A stretch of DNA of 64,000 nucleotides. Source: an uncultured Rubrobacteraceae bacterium (GTDB lineage Bacteria > Actinomycetota > Rubrobacteria > Rubrobacterales > Rubrobacteraceae). This document shows positions 50,862 to 62,508 of this stretch, one piece after another; within the stretch, counting starts at the first letter, position 1; each line of letters opens with the position of its first letter. The notes below the pieces were generated by a model, which worked only from the letters and a program-made list of their open reading frames with translations, did not search any database and had not been told where the DNA came from. The DNA is taken from positions 248,001 to 312,000 of the forward strand of contig CADCVE010000001.1 of the NCBI GenBank assembly GCA_902806065.1, written 5' to 3'. The translations under genes and the position numbers were made by a program.

Positions 50862-53800
50862 ATGCCACGCCGGGACGACATACAGAGCATCCTGATCATC
50901 GGCTCTGGGCCTATAGTTATCGGGCAGGCTGCTGAGTTCGACTACTCTGGGACCCAGGCCTGCCGCGCCCTGCGCGACGAGGGCTACCGCGTCATCCTCG
51001 TCAACTCCAACCCCGCCACTATAATGACCGACCCGGATCTCGCCGACGCCACCTACGTCGAGCCGTTGACGGTCGAGACGGTCGCCGAGATTCTGCGCCG
51101 CGAACGTCCCGACGCTCTACTACCAACTCTTGGCGGCCAGACCGCCCTTAACCTGGCTATAGAACTGCACGAGAGAGGTACGCTCGACGAATACAACGTT
51201 GAACTCCTCGGCGCCTCCGTCTCTTCTATCCACAAGGCCGAAGACAGACAGCTTTTCCGTGAAGCGATGGACCGCATCGGGCTCAGAGTCCCCGAGAGCC
51301 GCGTCGTCAACCGGGTCGAGCAAGCATTGGAACTGGCACGGGAGATCGGCTTCCCGCTGATTATCCGCCCGAGCTTCACCCTGGGCGGTAAGGGCGGCGC
51401 GACGGCCTACGACCCCGAAGACCTCCGCCGTGCCGTAACCGATGGCCTCGCCGCCAGCCCTGTTCACAGCGTCCTCGTCGAGCGTAGTGTTAGCGGCTGG
51501 AAAGAGTTCGAGCTCGAAGTAATGCGCGACCTCGACGACAACGTCGTCGTTATTTGCTCTATAGAGAACCTCGATCCCATGGGCGTCCATACCGGCGACT
51601 CCATAACCGTCGCCCCCGCCCAAACCCTCTCTGACCGCCAATACCAGACCCTCCGTAACGCCTCTTTACGCATAATACGAGAGATTGGAGTACAAACGGG
51701 GGGCTCGAACATACAGTTCGCCGTAGATCCGCAGGGGGAGGATTTCTACGTGATCGAGATGAACCCGCGTGTCTCCCGGAGTAGTGCGCTGGCGAGTAAG
51801 GCGACCGGGTTCCCTATAGCCAAGTTCGCGGCGAAGCTCGCGGTCGGCTACTCGCTCGATGAAATTCCAAACGATATAACCCGCGCGACCCCGGCCTCCT
51901 TCGAGCCGGCCGTTGACTACGTGGTAACCAAAGTGCCGCGCTTCGCCTTCGAGAAGTTCCCGGCCTCCACGCCCCGCCTAAACACCAGGATGCATTCCGT
52001 GGGCGAGGTCATGGCTATAGGTAGGACGTTTACGGAGAGTTTGTTGAAGGCTTTAGCTTCTCTGGAGGTCGAGCCTCAGGACATAACCGCGGTCCTCGAC
52101 GAGCCAAATCCTTATCGTATCTTCGCCATTTTCGATGCTTTGAGGGCGGGAGCGGATATAGCGGAGGTCGTGTCTCGGACGCAGATCGATCCGTTCTTTA
52201 TAGCCTCGATCGCCAGGATCGTAGCCGCCGAAGGTGTTATCTCCGAGACTTTGAGCGCGGAGAAGTTGTGGGATCTCAAGAGGATTGGGCTCCCAGACGA
52301 GTCCCTGGCGGTCGCCACCGGTACTTCGACGGAGGTGATGCGCGGCGTTCGCGGCGCACTTGGGATCCACCCGACCTACAAGTCGGTTGACACCTGCGCC
52401 GGAGAGTTCCCGGCACGAACGCCATACTACTACTCGACCTACGAGACCGAAGACGAGGTCGAGCGCGGCGAGAACCCCTCCGTGGTGGTGCTAGGGAGCG
52501 GCCCGAACCGTATTGGTCAGGGCATCGAGTTCGACTACGCGTGCGTCCATGCCAGCTACGCTATCAAAGAGGCTGGCTACGACGCTGTTATGGTCAACTC
52601 GAACCCGGAGACCGTCTCTACCGACTACGATACCTCCACGAGGCTCTACTTCGAGCCTCTGACCGCGGAGTACGTCCTGGAGGTTATCCGCCGGGAGAAG
52701 CCGGAGGGTGTGATCCTCCAGTTCGGAGGCCAAAGCCCCCTGAAGCTAGCCGGAGAGCTCAAGAAGAACGGGGTAAGGATCCTCGGTACCACCCCTGATG
52801 CTATAGACCTCGCCGAAGACCGCTCGCGTTTCGGGCATCTCCTTACCGAGCTGGGGATTCCCCATCCTCGCTTCGGTGCCGCCAGGAGCGCCCAGGAAGC
52901 CCGGGAGATAGCGCGAGAGCTGGGTTATCCGGTGGTCGTACGCCCTTCTTACGTGCTGGGTGGTCGTCGTATGGAGATCGTGTACGACGACGAAGACCTG
53001 GACCTGTATCTGAAGTCGAGTGTGGCGGCTGACCCCGAGCACCCGATCCTCGTGGACAAGTTCATGGAGGATTATGTTGAGGTCGACGTTGATGCGGTAT
53101 CGGATGGGGAGGACGTATACGTCGGGGGGATCATGGAGCACGTCGAGGAGGCTGGGGTACATTCCGGGGACTCCTCGTGCGTAACGCCTCCAATCACGAT
53201 CCACAAAGCCCTCGTCGAGCGGATCGAGGACTATACAAGGCGCCTGGCTCTGGCGGTTGGGGTCGTGGGGTTGATGAACGTGCAGTTTGTGGTGCGTGGG
53301 GAGGATGTGTCGGTGATCGAGTGTAACCCTCGCGCCTCACGTACCGTACCGTTTATCTCCAAGGCGACCGGGGTGCCGCTGGCGAAGGTGGCGACGCGGG
53401 TGCTGTTGGGGGAGAAGCTGCGGGAGATGGATCTGGAGACGTCCTTGAACGGGCACTTTAGCGTCAAGGCCCCGGTGTTTCCCTTTGACCGGTTTGCGGA
53501 GGCGGACCCGTTGCTTGGTCCGGAGATGCGCTCGACGGGAGAAGCGATGGGAATAGCCCGCTCCTTCGGGGGCGCATTCGACAAGGCGCTTATGGCAGCG
53601 GGGCAGAAGCTGCCGACCTCGGGACGGGTATATATCTCGGTAGCCAACAGAGACAAGCGGGCGGTCATCTTGATCGCACGGGCCTTTGCCGACCTCGGGT
53701 TCGAAGTTGCGGGGAGCGAAGGAACCGCTGAGGTTTTGAGGAACAATGGTCTATCGGTGGCTGTGGTGCCAAAGATCGGGGAGAACGGAGAGGACGTGTT

Positions 53801-54029
53801 GGGCCTCATCGAGCGCGGCGGGGTGGGGCTTATAGTGAACACGCCCTGGGGCAGGGGCGCCAGGACGGATGGATACCTGATCCGGCGCAAAGCCCTCTTG
53901 CATGGTGTTCCCTGCATCACCACACTCGCCGCCGCCGCCGCCGCCGTGCAAGGCATAGAGTCCAAGATACGCGGAGGTGGCGTCGAGAAGGTCAACTCTT
54001 TACAGGGCCTCTTCACAGCGAAGACGTGA
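50862..54029 (+). CDS. carB: carbamoyl-phosphate synthase large subunit
   Basis: [26 protein letters not shown], duplicated ATP-grasp, MGS domain. Confidence 0.97.
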   Translation: MPRRDDIQSILIIGSGPIVIGQAAEFDYSGTQACRALRDEGYRVILVNSNPATIMTDPDLADATYVEPLTVETVAEILRRERPDALLPTLGGQTALNLAIELHERGTLDEYNVELLGASVSSIHKAEDRQLFREAMDRIGLRVPESRVVNRVEQALELAREIGFPLIIRPSFTLGGKGGATAYDPEDLRRAVTDGLAASPVHSVLVERSVSGWKEFELEVMRDLDDNVVVICSIENLDPMGVHTGDSITVAPAQTLSDRQYQTLRNASLRIIREIGVQTGGSNIQFAVDPQGEDFYVIEMNPRVSRSSALASKATGFPIAKFAAKLAVGYSLDEIPNDITRATPASFEPAVDYVVTKVPRFAFEKFPASTPRLNTRMHSVGEVMAIGRTFTESLLKALASLEVEPQDITAVLDEPNPYRIFAIFDALRAGADIAEVVSRTQIDPFFIASIARIVAAEGVISETLSAEKLWDLKRIGLPDESLAVATGTSTEVMRGVRGALGIHPTYKSVDTCAGEFPARTPYYYSTYETEDEVERGENPSVVVLGSGPNRIGQGIEFDYACVHASYAIKEAGYDAVMVNSNPETVSTDYDTSTRLYFEPLTAEYVLEVIRREKPEGVILQFGGQSPLKLAGELKKNGVRILGTTPDAIDLAEDRSRFGHLLTELGIPHPRFGAARSAQEAREIARELGYPVVVRPSYVLGGRRMEIVYDDEDLDLYLKSSVAADPEHPILVDKFMEDYVEVDVDAVSDGEDVYVGGIMEHVEEAGVHSGDSSCVTPPITIHKALVERIEDYTRRLALAVGVVGLMNVQFVVRGEDVSVIECNPRASRTVPFISKATGVPLAKVATRVLLGEKLREMDLETSLNGHFSVKAPVFPFDRFAEADPLLGPEMRSTGEAMGIARSFGGAFDKALMAAGQKLPTSGRVYISVANRDKRAVILIARAFADLGFEVAGSEGTAEVLRNNGLSVAVVPKIGENGEDVLGLIERGGVGLIVNTPWGRGARTDGYLIRRKALLHGVPCITTLAAAAAAVQGIESKIRGGGVEKVNSLQGLFTAKT

Positions 54030-54039
54030 CCGCGAGCTC

Positions 54040-54804
54040 GTGAAGCTGCACGAGGTGAAGGTCCTTGGACGGGAGAGGTTCGGGGATCACGCCCTGCTCC
54101 GCTACCGCTGGTCGGGAGTTGCCCACGAGCCCGGACAGTTCGTCATGGTCCGCGCTCTCTCCTCCCCGACTCTAGATCCCTTTCTCTCCAGACCACTCTT
54201 CGTTCATGACTACGATGGCGAAGTCGTGAGCCTACTCTTCGAGGTTCGTGGCCGGGGAACGGCCCGACTCGCCAGGGAGGACGCGGGGCTCTTGGTCAGC
54301 ACTCCGCTAGGCCGCGGCTTCGTCTTCGATGGCAAAGAGCCGGTCGCGCTGGTGGGTGGTGGTGTCTGGGTCTCCCCACTAAAGTTCCTCTCGCGGGCTC
54401 TGAATACGTCCGGCATCGCTCACGATATCTACCTTGAAGTCCCGGCGACCGCCTCCACGGCTTACGCGGACTGGCTCTCCAAGAGCTACCCGCACGCGGT
54501 CTTGATTCCTACCGATGGATCCCTGAACAGTCCGAAGACAGTCTTGAGCCATCTGGGTGACTTCTCCCGCTACGCCGCGATCTGTGCCAGCGGCCCTTCC
54601 GAGATGCTGGCTAGGGTAAAGGAAGTCTCGACCGTACCCGCCCAACTCGCGTTGCGCGAGCGCATGGCGTGCGCGAACGGCTCCTGTTACGGTTGTGCCG
54701 TCCCGCTGTGGAGGGAAGGCGCCCGGATCTATACTCGCGCCTGCATAGAGGGGCCGGTTTTCGGGGCGGAAGAAGTCGTAGACGTGCAAAAGAGTGGCGA
54801 CTGA
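54040..54804 (+). CDS. pyrK: dihydroorotate dehydrogenase electron transfer subunit
   Basis: FNR-like fold, C-terminal CANGSCYGCAVPL 2Fe-2S motif; position before pyrD. Confidence 0.85.
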   Translation: MKLHEVKVLGRERFGDHALLRYRWSGVAHEPGQFVMVRALSSPTLDPFLSRPLFVHDYDGEVVSLLFEVRGRGTARLAREDAGLLVSTPLGRGFVFDGKEPVALVGGGVWVSPLKFLSRALNTSGIAHDIYLEVPATASTAYADWLSKSYPHAVLIPTDGSLNSPKTVLSHLGDFSRYAAICASGPSEMLARVKEVSTVPAQLALRERMACANGSCYGCAVPLWREGARIYTRACIEGPVFGAEEVVDVQKSGD

Positions 54805-54816
54805 GGGCGGGAGGCT

Positions 54817-55071
54817 ATGATGGACGCTTTCTTGATCGCTCCGGGTCTGTCCCTGATATTAGCTGTCGGTACTCTCTGTACCTTAGTACCGCTCAAGGCT
54901 GATCGCTTCTGCGTCAACACTGTAGGGCCGCAGTACATGGCGGGCATGAGCGAACACTCTTGGGTGCTCCTGTGGCGAATTGCCGGCTTGGTGTGCCTGG
55001 CAGGCTTTGTGATTCTTAGTTCCTATGTCGTTTGGGTGGGCCTATTACGGCCTCTTTACTATGGCTTCTGA
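54817..55071 (+). CDS. small membrane protein, uncharacterised
   Basis: 84 aa, two hydrophobic segments; between pyrK and pyrD. Confidence 0.6.
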   Translation: MMDAFLIAPGLSLILAVGTLCTLVPLKADRFCVNTVGPQYMAGMSEHSWVLLWRIAGLVCLAGFVILSSYVVWVGLLRPLYYGF

Positions 55072-55969
55072 ACATTTGGAATTCGTCGAATCGTCTGCGC
55101 TTGCCGTCGAGCTTTGCGGCATACCACTGGCCACACCGCTTATCCCTGCTGCGGGTACCCTCGCAAGAGAGGCGCTGGAGGACGTGAGAGGCGTCTATGG
55201 GGCGATGCTACCGAAGACCGTTACGCCCGCGCCGCGCTCCGGCAACCCGCCGCCGCGCGTCGCCGAAGCCGCCTCCGGGATGGTTAACTCCATCGGCCTG
55301 CAGAACCCTGGGTTGGAACGGTTCTTGGAGGATCTCGAACACTACGATATCGGAGCACCCCTCTTTGTCTCGGTCGCGGCGGATACCGTGGGAGAGTTCG
55401 CGGCCATGTGTGAAAGGCTAGTCGGGGAGGAGAGGGTCGCGGCGGTGGAGTTGAACCTTTCGTGCCCGAACGTGGAGCATGGCGGTCTGCAGTTCTGCGC
55501 GGGTCCGTCGGCCGTACGCGAGGTGGTCTCTGTCTGTCGCGGTGCGTTGGCTGGGAAGCCGATGTTCGTAAAGCTGACGAGCGAGAGGGTCGTGGCGAAT
55601 GCCGTGGCCGCCGAGGAGGCCGGGGCGCATGCGTTGACGCTGATAAATACCGTACCTGCGCTCGTCGTGGATGCGCGTGCGCGTGGGGTTTTCCTGCGCG
55701 GCGGGTTGTCGGGGCCGGCGATCAAGCCGGTGGCTTTGCGGGCGGTTTATGAGGTCTCGAAGGTAGTAGAAGTGCCCTTGATCGGGGTCGGCGGTGTGGC
55801 CGGCGGGACGGACGTGGCGGAGTTCATGCTTGCGGGAGCCACGGCGGTACAGGTGGGGTCCGGGAGTTTTGTCCGCGAGCCGCAGGTGGTGCTTGAAGAG
55901 TTCGCGGCTTATCTGCGGGAACAGGGAGTTTTCGCGCGGGACCTCACGGGGGCTCTCGCCGGGTATTAA
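55061..55969 (+). CDS. pyrD: dihydroorotate dehydrogenase (class 1B type)
   Basis: NSIGLQNPG, ELNLSCPNVEHGG (active-site Cys), VGGVAGGTDVAEF. Confidence 0.93.
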   Translation: MASEHLEFVESSALAVELCGIPLATPLIPAAGTLAREALEDVRGVYGAMLPKTVTPAPRSGNPPPRVAEAASGMVNSIGLQNPGLERFLEDLEHYDIGAPLFVSVAADTVGEFAAMCERLVGEERVAAVELNLSCPNVEHGGLQFCAGPSAVREVVSVCRGALAGKPMFVKLTSERVVANAVAAEEAGAHALTLINTVPALVVDARARGVFLRGGLSGPAIKPVALRAVYEVSKVVEVPLIGVGGVAGGTDVAEFMLAGATAVQVGSGSFVREPQVVLEEFAAYLREQGVFARDLTGALAGY

Positions 55970-55983
55970 CAGATGCGGGGTGG

Positions 55984-55989
55984 TATACT
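55984..55989 (+). promoter_or_regulatory. putative -10 (TATACT) for leaderless mihF
   Basis: 8 nt before GTG 55998. Confidence 0.4.
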
Positions 55990-55997
55990 TCGGGGCC

Positions 55998-56324
55998 GTG
56001 CTTAGGCGTACGCCAGAGAGGACATTCGAGGAGCGGCGTAACGCTCTGGAGGAGGCAAACCGGGTTCGTTTTGCCCGGGCCGACGCCAAGCGCGACCTCA
56101 AGAGTGGTGCGCTCCACATCTACGACCTGCTTATGGACCCGTCCGAGGAGTTGAAAGGTGCGAAGGTTGAAGAGATGCTGCTCGCGGTACGGGGCATGGG
56201 GCGGGTGAAGGTAACGAGGATCATGCGCGAGGCGGGGGTAAGCCGGGCCAAGACGCTCGTTGGCCTCACGCACGGCCAGCGGGATCGTCTACTCAAGGCG
56301 TTGGGTTGCGGCGAGGACGGCTGA
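55998..56324 (+). CDS. mihF: integration host factor, actinobacterial type
   Basis: RTPERTFEERRNALEEANRVRFARADAKRDLKSG...VKVTRIMREAGVS; precedes gmk. Confidence 0.9.
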   Translation: MLRRTPERTFEERRNALEEANRVRFARADAKRDLKSGALHIYDLLMDPSEELKGAKVEEMLLAVRGMGRVKVTRIMREAGVSRAKTLVGLTHGQRDRLLKALGCGEDG

Positions 56325-56893
56325 TCGTCGTCTCCGGTCCCTCCGGAGCCGGCAAGTCGACGCTGATTCGGGAAGCCCTCGAAGCCGTTCCCGAGCTAGC
56401 TTACTCTGTATCGGCGACCACTAGACGGCCTCGTGAGGGTGAGGTCGACGGCCGCGACTACGTCTTCCTCTCACGGGAGGAGTTCGAGAAGTGGATACAA
56501 GAAGGGCGCTTCCTCGAATGGGCCGAGTATTCCGGCAATCTCTACGGCACGCCGGAGCAACGCGTCGATGAGCTACTTCGGAGCGGGCAATCTGTAATCC
56601 TGGAGATAGAGTTGCAGGGCGCGAGGCTCGTGCGAAAGAATCGTCCCGACGCGGTGATGGTGTTCGTCCGGGCGCCCTCTCTGGAGGAGACGCGAAAGCG
56701 TTTGCGGGGTAGGGCCACCGAGGACGAAGAGACGCTGGAGGCGCGCATGTCGACGGCTGTACAGGAGGTCGCGGCGCGGGACGAGTTCGACCGGGAAGTG
56801 GTAAACGGAGACCGTGAGCAGGCCCGCGAAGATATGATGAGGACCATGCGGGACATAATAGAAGGAGGCGCGGAAGATGATAAACGAGCTTAA
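56306..56893 (+). CDS. gmk: guanylate kinase
   Basis: VSGPSGAGKSTLI, SATTRRPREGEVDGRDYVF. Confidence 0.95.
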   Translation: MRRGRLIVVSGPSGAGKSTLIREALEAVPELAYSVSATTRRPREGEVDGRDYVFLSREEFEKWIQEGRFLEWAEYSGNLYGTPEQRVDELLRSGQSVILEIELQGARLVRKNRPDAVMVFVRAPSLEETRKRLRGRATEDEETLEARMSTAVQEVAARDEFDREVVNGDREQAREDMMRTMRDIIEGGAEDDKRA

Positions 56894-57278
56894 GATAGAC
56901 GAGTTGTTGGGTAAGGTGGACTCCCGGTACGGGCTCGTCCTCGCGGGAGCGCGGCGGGCGCGTCAGATCAACGAGTACGCTGCTACCCTGGGGTTAAACG
57001 AGTCTCTGGGCATTCCGGGGCCGCAGGTCCACACGCGTTCCCAGCATCCCTTGAGCATCGCCTTCGAGGAGCTCCGGTCGAACAAGCTCGAAGTCAACTT
57101 CAAGGAATCTCCCGCAGAGGCCGACGAGAGAAGGCTCGCGAGTGGCGCGGATGCAGCCGCCGCGGGTGACGCCTTCCTGGACCCTCCGAGTGGCGCCGGC
57201 GTCCCCGAAGCTACGGGTACCGAGGCGGCGAGTACCGAAGTGGCGAGTGCCGGAGACACTGGAGAGGGCGCGGCCTAA
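56877..57278 (+). CDS. rpoZ: RNA polymerase omega subunit with Ala/Gly/Thr-rich tail
   Basis: SRYGLVLAGARRARQINEY, PLSIAFEEL. Confidence 0.85.
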   Translation: MINELKIDELLGKVDSRYGLVLAGARRARQINEYAATLGLNESLGIPGPQVHTRSQHPLSIAFEELRSNKLEVNFKESPAEADERRLASGADAAAAGDAFLDPPSGAGVPEATGTEAASTEVASAGDTGEGAA

Positions 57279-57299
57279 CCCTCCGGGAGCGCTTGAATC

Positions 57300-58415
57300 T
57301 TGATCCTCCTGGTGATAGGACCCGGCCCGGGTGCGCTTCGGGCTCCGGATATCATCCGTGAGCTGGCCACCGCCGGGCACTGCGTCGAGGTCGTACTCCA
57401 ACCCAACACCGAATACTTCGTCGGTCCTGCGGCCTTTACGGCCCTGGCGCCGGTAGTAGAGGAGCCTACCGAGCTCCCCGAAGCCGTGATCTTCGCACCC
57501 GCCGGCGCCGGTGAACTGGCGCGTCTCGCTAGAGGCCTGAATGACGGAGTCGCTGAGTACTCGTACTCCTCAAGTGATCGGCCGGTTGTGGTCGCCCTTG
57601 AGTTAGACGAGGCAACCCGCGAGCACCCGGCCGTGCGTGAGAACGTCCGACTACTTTTGCGGGAGGACGGGCGGCGCATCTTAGAGGGTTCTGGGGATGG
57701 AACGGTGGCACCGCTGGCAGTGGCGAACGAGGCTCTCAACGCTTTGAGTGGGCCGATGTCCGGGTTGCGTGTGTTGGTGACGGCCGGGGGGACGAGGGAG
57801 CCGATAGATAAGGTTCGGTTCGTGGGCAACCGTTCGTCGGGGAAGATGGGGCGGGCCGTTGCACGCGAGGCGTTGAGGCGCGGGGCCGAGGTAACGGTCG
57901 TCGCGGCGAGTGTGGAGGAGAAAGAGCCGGGTACGCGTTGGCTTGATGTAGAGAGCTATGCGGAGCTCGAAGAGGCGACGGTGAGGTTCGCGGGGGAGGT
58001 GGATGCGCTGATTATGGCTGCTGCCGTTTCGGATTTCACGCCCGTGGAGGTCGTGGAGGGGAAGATCCGGCGCGGTGGGTCGAAGGAGCTGGAGCTGAAG
58101 CTCGTGGCGACCGGCGACATCCTCAAGGCCGTGCGGGAGTCTAACTCGGGGCTCTTTATGGTAGGATTCGCCGCTACGCACGGGGACCCTGTGGCCGACG
58201 CCCGCGAGAAGCTGGAGTCGAAGAACGTGGACCTGGTAGTCGGTAACGACGTTTCACTCTCGGGGTCTGGATTCAGCTCCGACGAGAACGAGGTTCACAT
58301 AGTGGGCCGCTCTGGAGAGCAGTTTGTCTCCCGGGCCCCGAAAACAGAGGTAGCCCGCGCTATACTAGACGCCTTGATAAGGGAGATAGGCGAAAAAGAG
58401 GCAAGAAAGGACTAG
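57300..58415 (+). CDS. coaBC: CoaBC-like protein (CoaB domain intact, CoaC domain divergent)
   Basis: CoaB motifs [27 protein letters not shown] and NDVS; N-terminal flavoprotein-like region lacks CoaC catalytic motifs. Confidence 0.85.
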   Translation: MILLVIGPGPGALRAPDIIRELATAGHCVEVVLQPNTEYFVGPAAFTALAPVVEEPTELPEAVIFAPAGAGELARLARGLNDGVAEYSYSSSDRPVVVALELDEATREHPAVRENVRLLLREDGRRILEGSGDGTVAPLAVANEALNALSGPMSGLRVLVTAGGTREPIDKVRFVGNRSSGKMGRAVAREALRRGAEVTVVAASVEEKEPGTRWLDVESYAELEEATVRFAGEVDALIMAAAVSDFTPVEVVEGKIRRGGSKELELKLVATGDILKAVRESNSGLFMVGFAATHGDPVADAREKLESKNVDLVVGNDVSLSGSGFSSDENEVHIVGRSGEQFVSRAPKTEVARAILDALIREIGEKEARKD

Positions 58416-58416
58416 C

Positions 58417-59676
<1,260 letters not shown>

Positions 59677-59694
59677 AGCCTGTAAGAGTAGCGA

Positions 59695-61989
59695 TTGGCG
59701 AACCACACGGCGCCTCTGCGCGGGCCATTCAGGCCCCCGCACAGGGGCGCCGCGCCACGTCAGAAAGTCTTGCCCGTCGCGCGGGTGAGCCTCCTTATAC
59801 CCTCGCACGCCCTTCCGCCTTTCAGTTACCGCATCCCAGAACACCTCGTAAGCGAGGTCCGGATCGGAATGGCGGTCGTCGCCCCACTATCAGGATACGG
59901 TCGGCTTGGCATAGTTGTCGGCTTTGAGGAGGATGGTGATCGGCCACTCAAGGAGATAAGAGCTCTGGCGGAGGGGCTATCACTCCCCGGGAACCTGGTA
60001 AAGCTGTGCGCCTGGACCGCCGGGGCATCTGCACTCCCGCTCAATGCCGTGCTCCGGATGGCGCTCCCTCCGGGACTCTCTACCTCTGCCCTTCAGGTGC
60101 ACGACCCCGCACCAGACTGGCCCTGGAGAGCAGGCAGTATCGTTAGCCGCACGCAACTGCGGCGTGTTCTGGGCGGCGAAGGACTGAAGGCTGCCGAAGA
60201 GGCTGGTAGGATCGTTTTCGCTCCGGCTCCTCCCGTGCGGCGAAATATCGAGTGGGCCGTGGCGGAAGACGAAGCTTACGAGGTCCCCAGCCGTGCCTCA
60301 CGGCAGCGAGCGCTGCTGGAGGCTCTCGTGGATCACGATAGCGGTCTTCCGGTCGTGGGTCTTTTGGAGGCGGCGAACGCCGGGAGGGACTCTTTGCGGC
60401 GGCTGGTTCGGAGGGGGGCTGTCAGGATAGAGAAGAGGCCCGAGCCACTATCAGTTTCGTACACGAGGGGTTCCGGATCTGGGCTGGCCGAGTACGAGGA
60501 AGGAGCGAAACGGGCGCTCGCACGGGGTGGAGCCTGGATCTGGCGTATGCCGAATGCAGAGGGCGTCGCTGCGGCGGCGGCTGTAGCAAGGTGTGCTGTC
60601 AGGCGCGGGGAGCAGACCCTGGTGCTGACACCAGAGATCGGGGCAGTCGAGCGCCTGGTGGAGGAGTTCGAGAGGCTACTGCCCGCGGGGCTCACGGTCG
60701 CGTCGTACCACAGCGAGCTTGGGCGGGACCGTGCCGCGGTTCATGAGGCGGCGCGCCTGGGAGAGGTAGACGTCTTGGTTGGGACGCGCGTGGCGGTGCT
60801 CGTGCCGCTGGCTCGTCCTGGGGCCATCTGCGTAATGGACGAGCCGAATGAGGCGCATCGGGCGAGTCCCGGCTATGAGGGCGTGCCGATACACGTCCGG
60901 GAGCCGGCGATTGCACGCAGCCGGATCGAGGGCGACGCTGCCGTGGTATTTTTCTCGCCGTTCCCTTCGTTGAGACTATACGCTCCGGAGAGCGGAGTGC
61001 TGCGCCTGCCTGCTATCGAGGCTGACTGGTGGCCGGCGGTCTCTGTGGTGGACATGAGGGGTACGGGGGCTGCGTTGAGCTCGACTCTCCTGGCAGCTTG
61101 CCGCCGGACGATACAGTTTGGGGGACGGCGGCGCCGCGTCGGCGTCGTGGTGAACCGTCTCGGTCACGCCGCGAGCCTCTCCTGCGCCCGGTGTGGGTTT
61201 GTGTGGAGGTGTCCAGCTTGCGCTTTTCCCCTGGCGCTTCGAGATACGGTGGGCAAGTCTCTGTCTTGTAATCGTTGCGGAACAGATGAAGGCTCCGCCA
61301 GGCAGTGCCCGAACTGCGGCTCGGGTCGTCTGGACAGAACAGGTCTCGCCGTGGATAAGGTGCGGGCAGGGCTGGCGGACGCCCTTGGTGTCGAGGTTGG
61401 AGTCTCGACGGCGGATAAGCGGGAGGGCGAGGACGGGTCGGTTGTAGTGGGGACGGCCCGGCGTATGCTGGAGGAGGAGTGGGACCTGGTGGTGGTCCCT
61501 GACGCGGACTCGTTACTCTTTGGCGCCGCGGGCACGGCCGAGAAGGGCTTTAGATTGCTGTACGCGGCGGCCCAGGCGAGCCGGGATCGGGTACTGATCC
61601 AGACGCGCCAGCCGGAGCATCACGTGCTGCAGGCCGCGCTGCGGGGTGACTACGAGGCGTTCGCGGCGTCGGAACTCCCGAAGCGCCGGAGTCTGGGCTA
61701 CCCGCCCCACGCCCACCTGGCGCAGATAACCCTGGAAGGTTCCAAAGAGACGGTGCGGCGTACGGTAGAATCAAGGCTGCGACCGATCCTCGGGGACGGG
61801 GTAGAGATGCTTGACCCGGTCCCGTTTCCCGGAGATGGAGTAGGGACTGCATGGCGGGTTCTGCTGAAGAGCCGTAAGCGCGGTGCCCTGGCGGAGGCCG
61901 CGGCGCTTGTCGCCCGGATTGCGGCTGAGACCCGCGGTGGTGGCAGCGGACTCAAGGCGCGTATAGATATGGACCCTGAGGAGGTATGA
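59695..61989 (+). CDS. priA: PriA-like primosomal protein N' lacking helicase motifs
   Basis: PriA N-terminal fold, CARCGFVWRCPACAFPL and CNRCGTDEGSARQCPNCGS zinc motifs; no Walker A or DEEH. Confidence 0.85.
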   Translation: MANHTAPLRGPFRPPHRGAAPRQKVLPVARVSLLIPSHALPPFSYRIPEHLVSEVRIGMAVVAPLSGYGRLGIVVGFEEDGDRPLKEIRALAEGLSLPGNLVKLCAWTAGASALPLNAVLRMALPPGLSTSALQVHDPAPDWPWRAGSIVSRTQLRRVLGGEGLKAAEEAGRIVFAPAPPVRRNIEWAVAEDEAYEVPSRASRQRALLEALVDHDSGLPVVGLLEAANAGRDSLRRLVRRGAVRIEKRPEPLSVSYTRGSGSGLAEYEEGAKRALARGGAWIWRMPNAEGVAAAAAVARCAVRRGEQTLVLTPEIGAVERLVEEFERLLPAGLTVASYHSELGRDRAAVHEAARLGEVDVLVGTRVAVLVPLARPGAICVMDEPNEAHRASPGYEGVPIHVREPAIARSRIEGDAAVVFFSPFPSLRLYAPESGVLRLPAIEADWWPAVSVVDMRGTGAALSSTLLAACRRTIQFGGRRRRVGVVVNRLGHAASLSCARCGFVWRCPACAFPLALRDTVGKSLSCNRCGTDEGSARQCPNCGSGRLDRTGLAVDKVRAGLADALGVEVGVSTADKREGEDGSVVVGTARRMLEEEWDLVVVPDADSLLFGAAGTAEKGFRLLYAAAQASRDRVLIQTRQPEHHVLQAALRGDYEAFAASELPKRRSLGYPPHAHLAQITLEGSKETVRRTVESRLRPILGDGVEMLDPVPFPGDGVGTAWRVLLKSRKRGALAEAAALVARIAAETRGGGSGLKARIDMDPEEV

Positions 61990-62495
61990 GAATGGAGAAG
62001 GTAGCACACGAGGTCAGGACGTTCGGGGATCCGGTCTTGAAGTCGCGGGCGAGTAAGGTGAAGGACTTCGATGAGCCTCTCAAGCAACTGGCGGAGGACA
62101 TGATGAGGGTCATGCACGAGAGGGAGGGCGTGGGCCTCGCCGCTAACCAGATAGGCCGGCTCAAGCGTATCTTCGTCGCCGCCTATGAGGACGATGAGTA
62201 CGTGATAATCAATCCGGAGATCGAAGAGCGATCCGAGACCATCGAGAAGGACACGGAGGGCTGCCTCTCCATCCCGGAGACGCGGGTCGAAGTGGAGCGA
62301 CCGACCGCAGTGACCGTCACAGGTCAGGACCTTTCGGGCGCGCCTGTACGCGTCGAGGCCGAGGGCCTGCTAGCTCGCATCTTTCAGCACGAAATAGACC
62401 ACCTCGATGGCGTCCTGATCCTGGACCGCACTGACCGCGAGTCTCGCAAGAACGCAATGCGTGAGATCCGGGAACGTATGCTGGCCCGCCGATAA
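61986..62495 (+). CDS. def: peptide deformylase
   Basis: GVGLAANQIG, EGCLSIPE, QHEIDHLDG. Confidence 0.96.
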   Translation: MRMEKVAHEVRTFGDPVLKSRASKVKDFDEPLKQLAEDMMRVMHEREGVGLAANQIGRLKRIFVAAYEDDEYVIINPEIEERSETIEKDTEGCLSIPETRVEVERPTAVTVTGQDLSGAPVRVEAEGLLARIFQHEIDHLDGVLILDRTDRESRKNAMREIRERMLARR

Positions 62496-62508
62496 CCTCC
62501 GCTACTTT

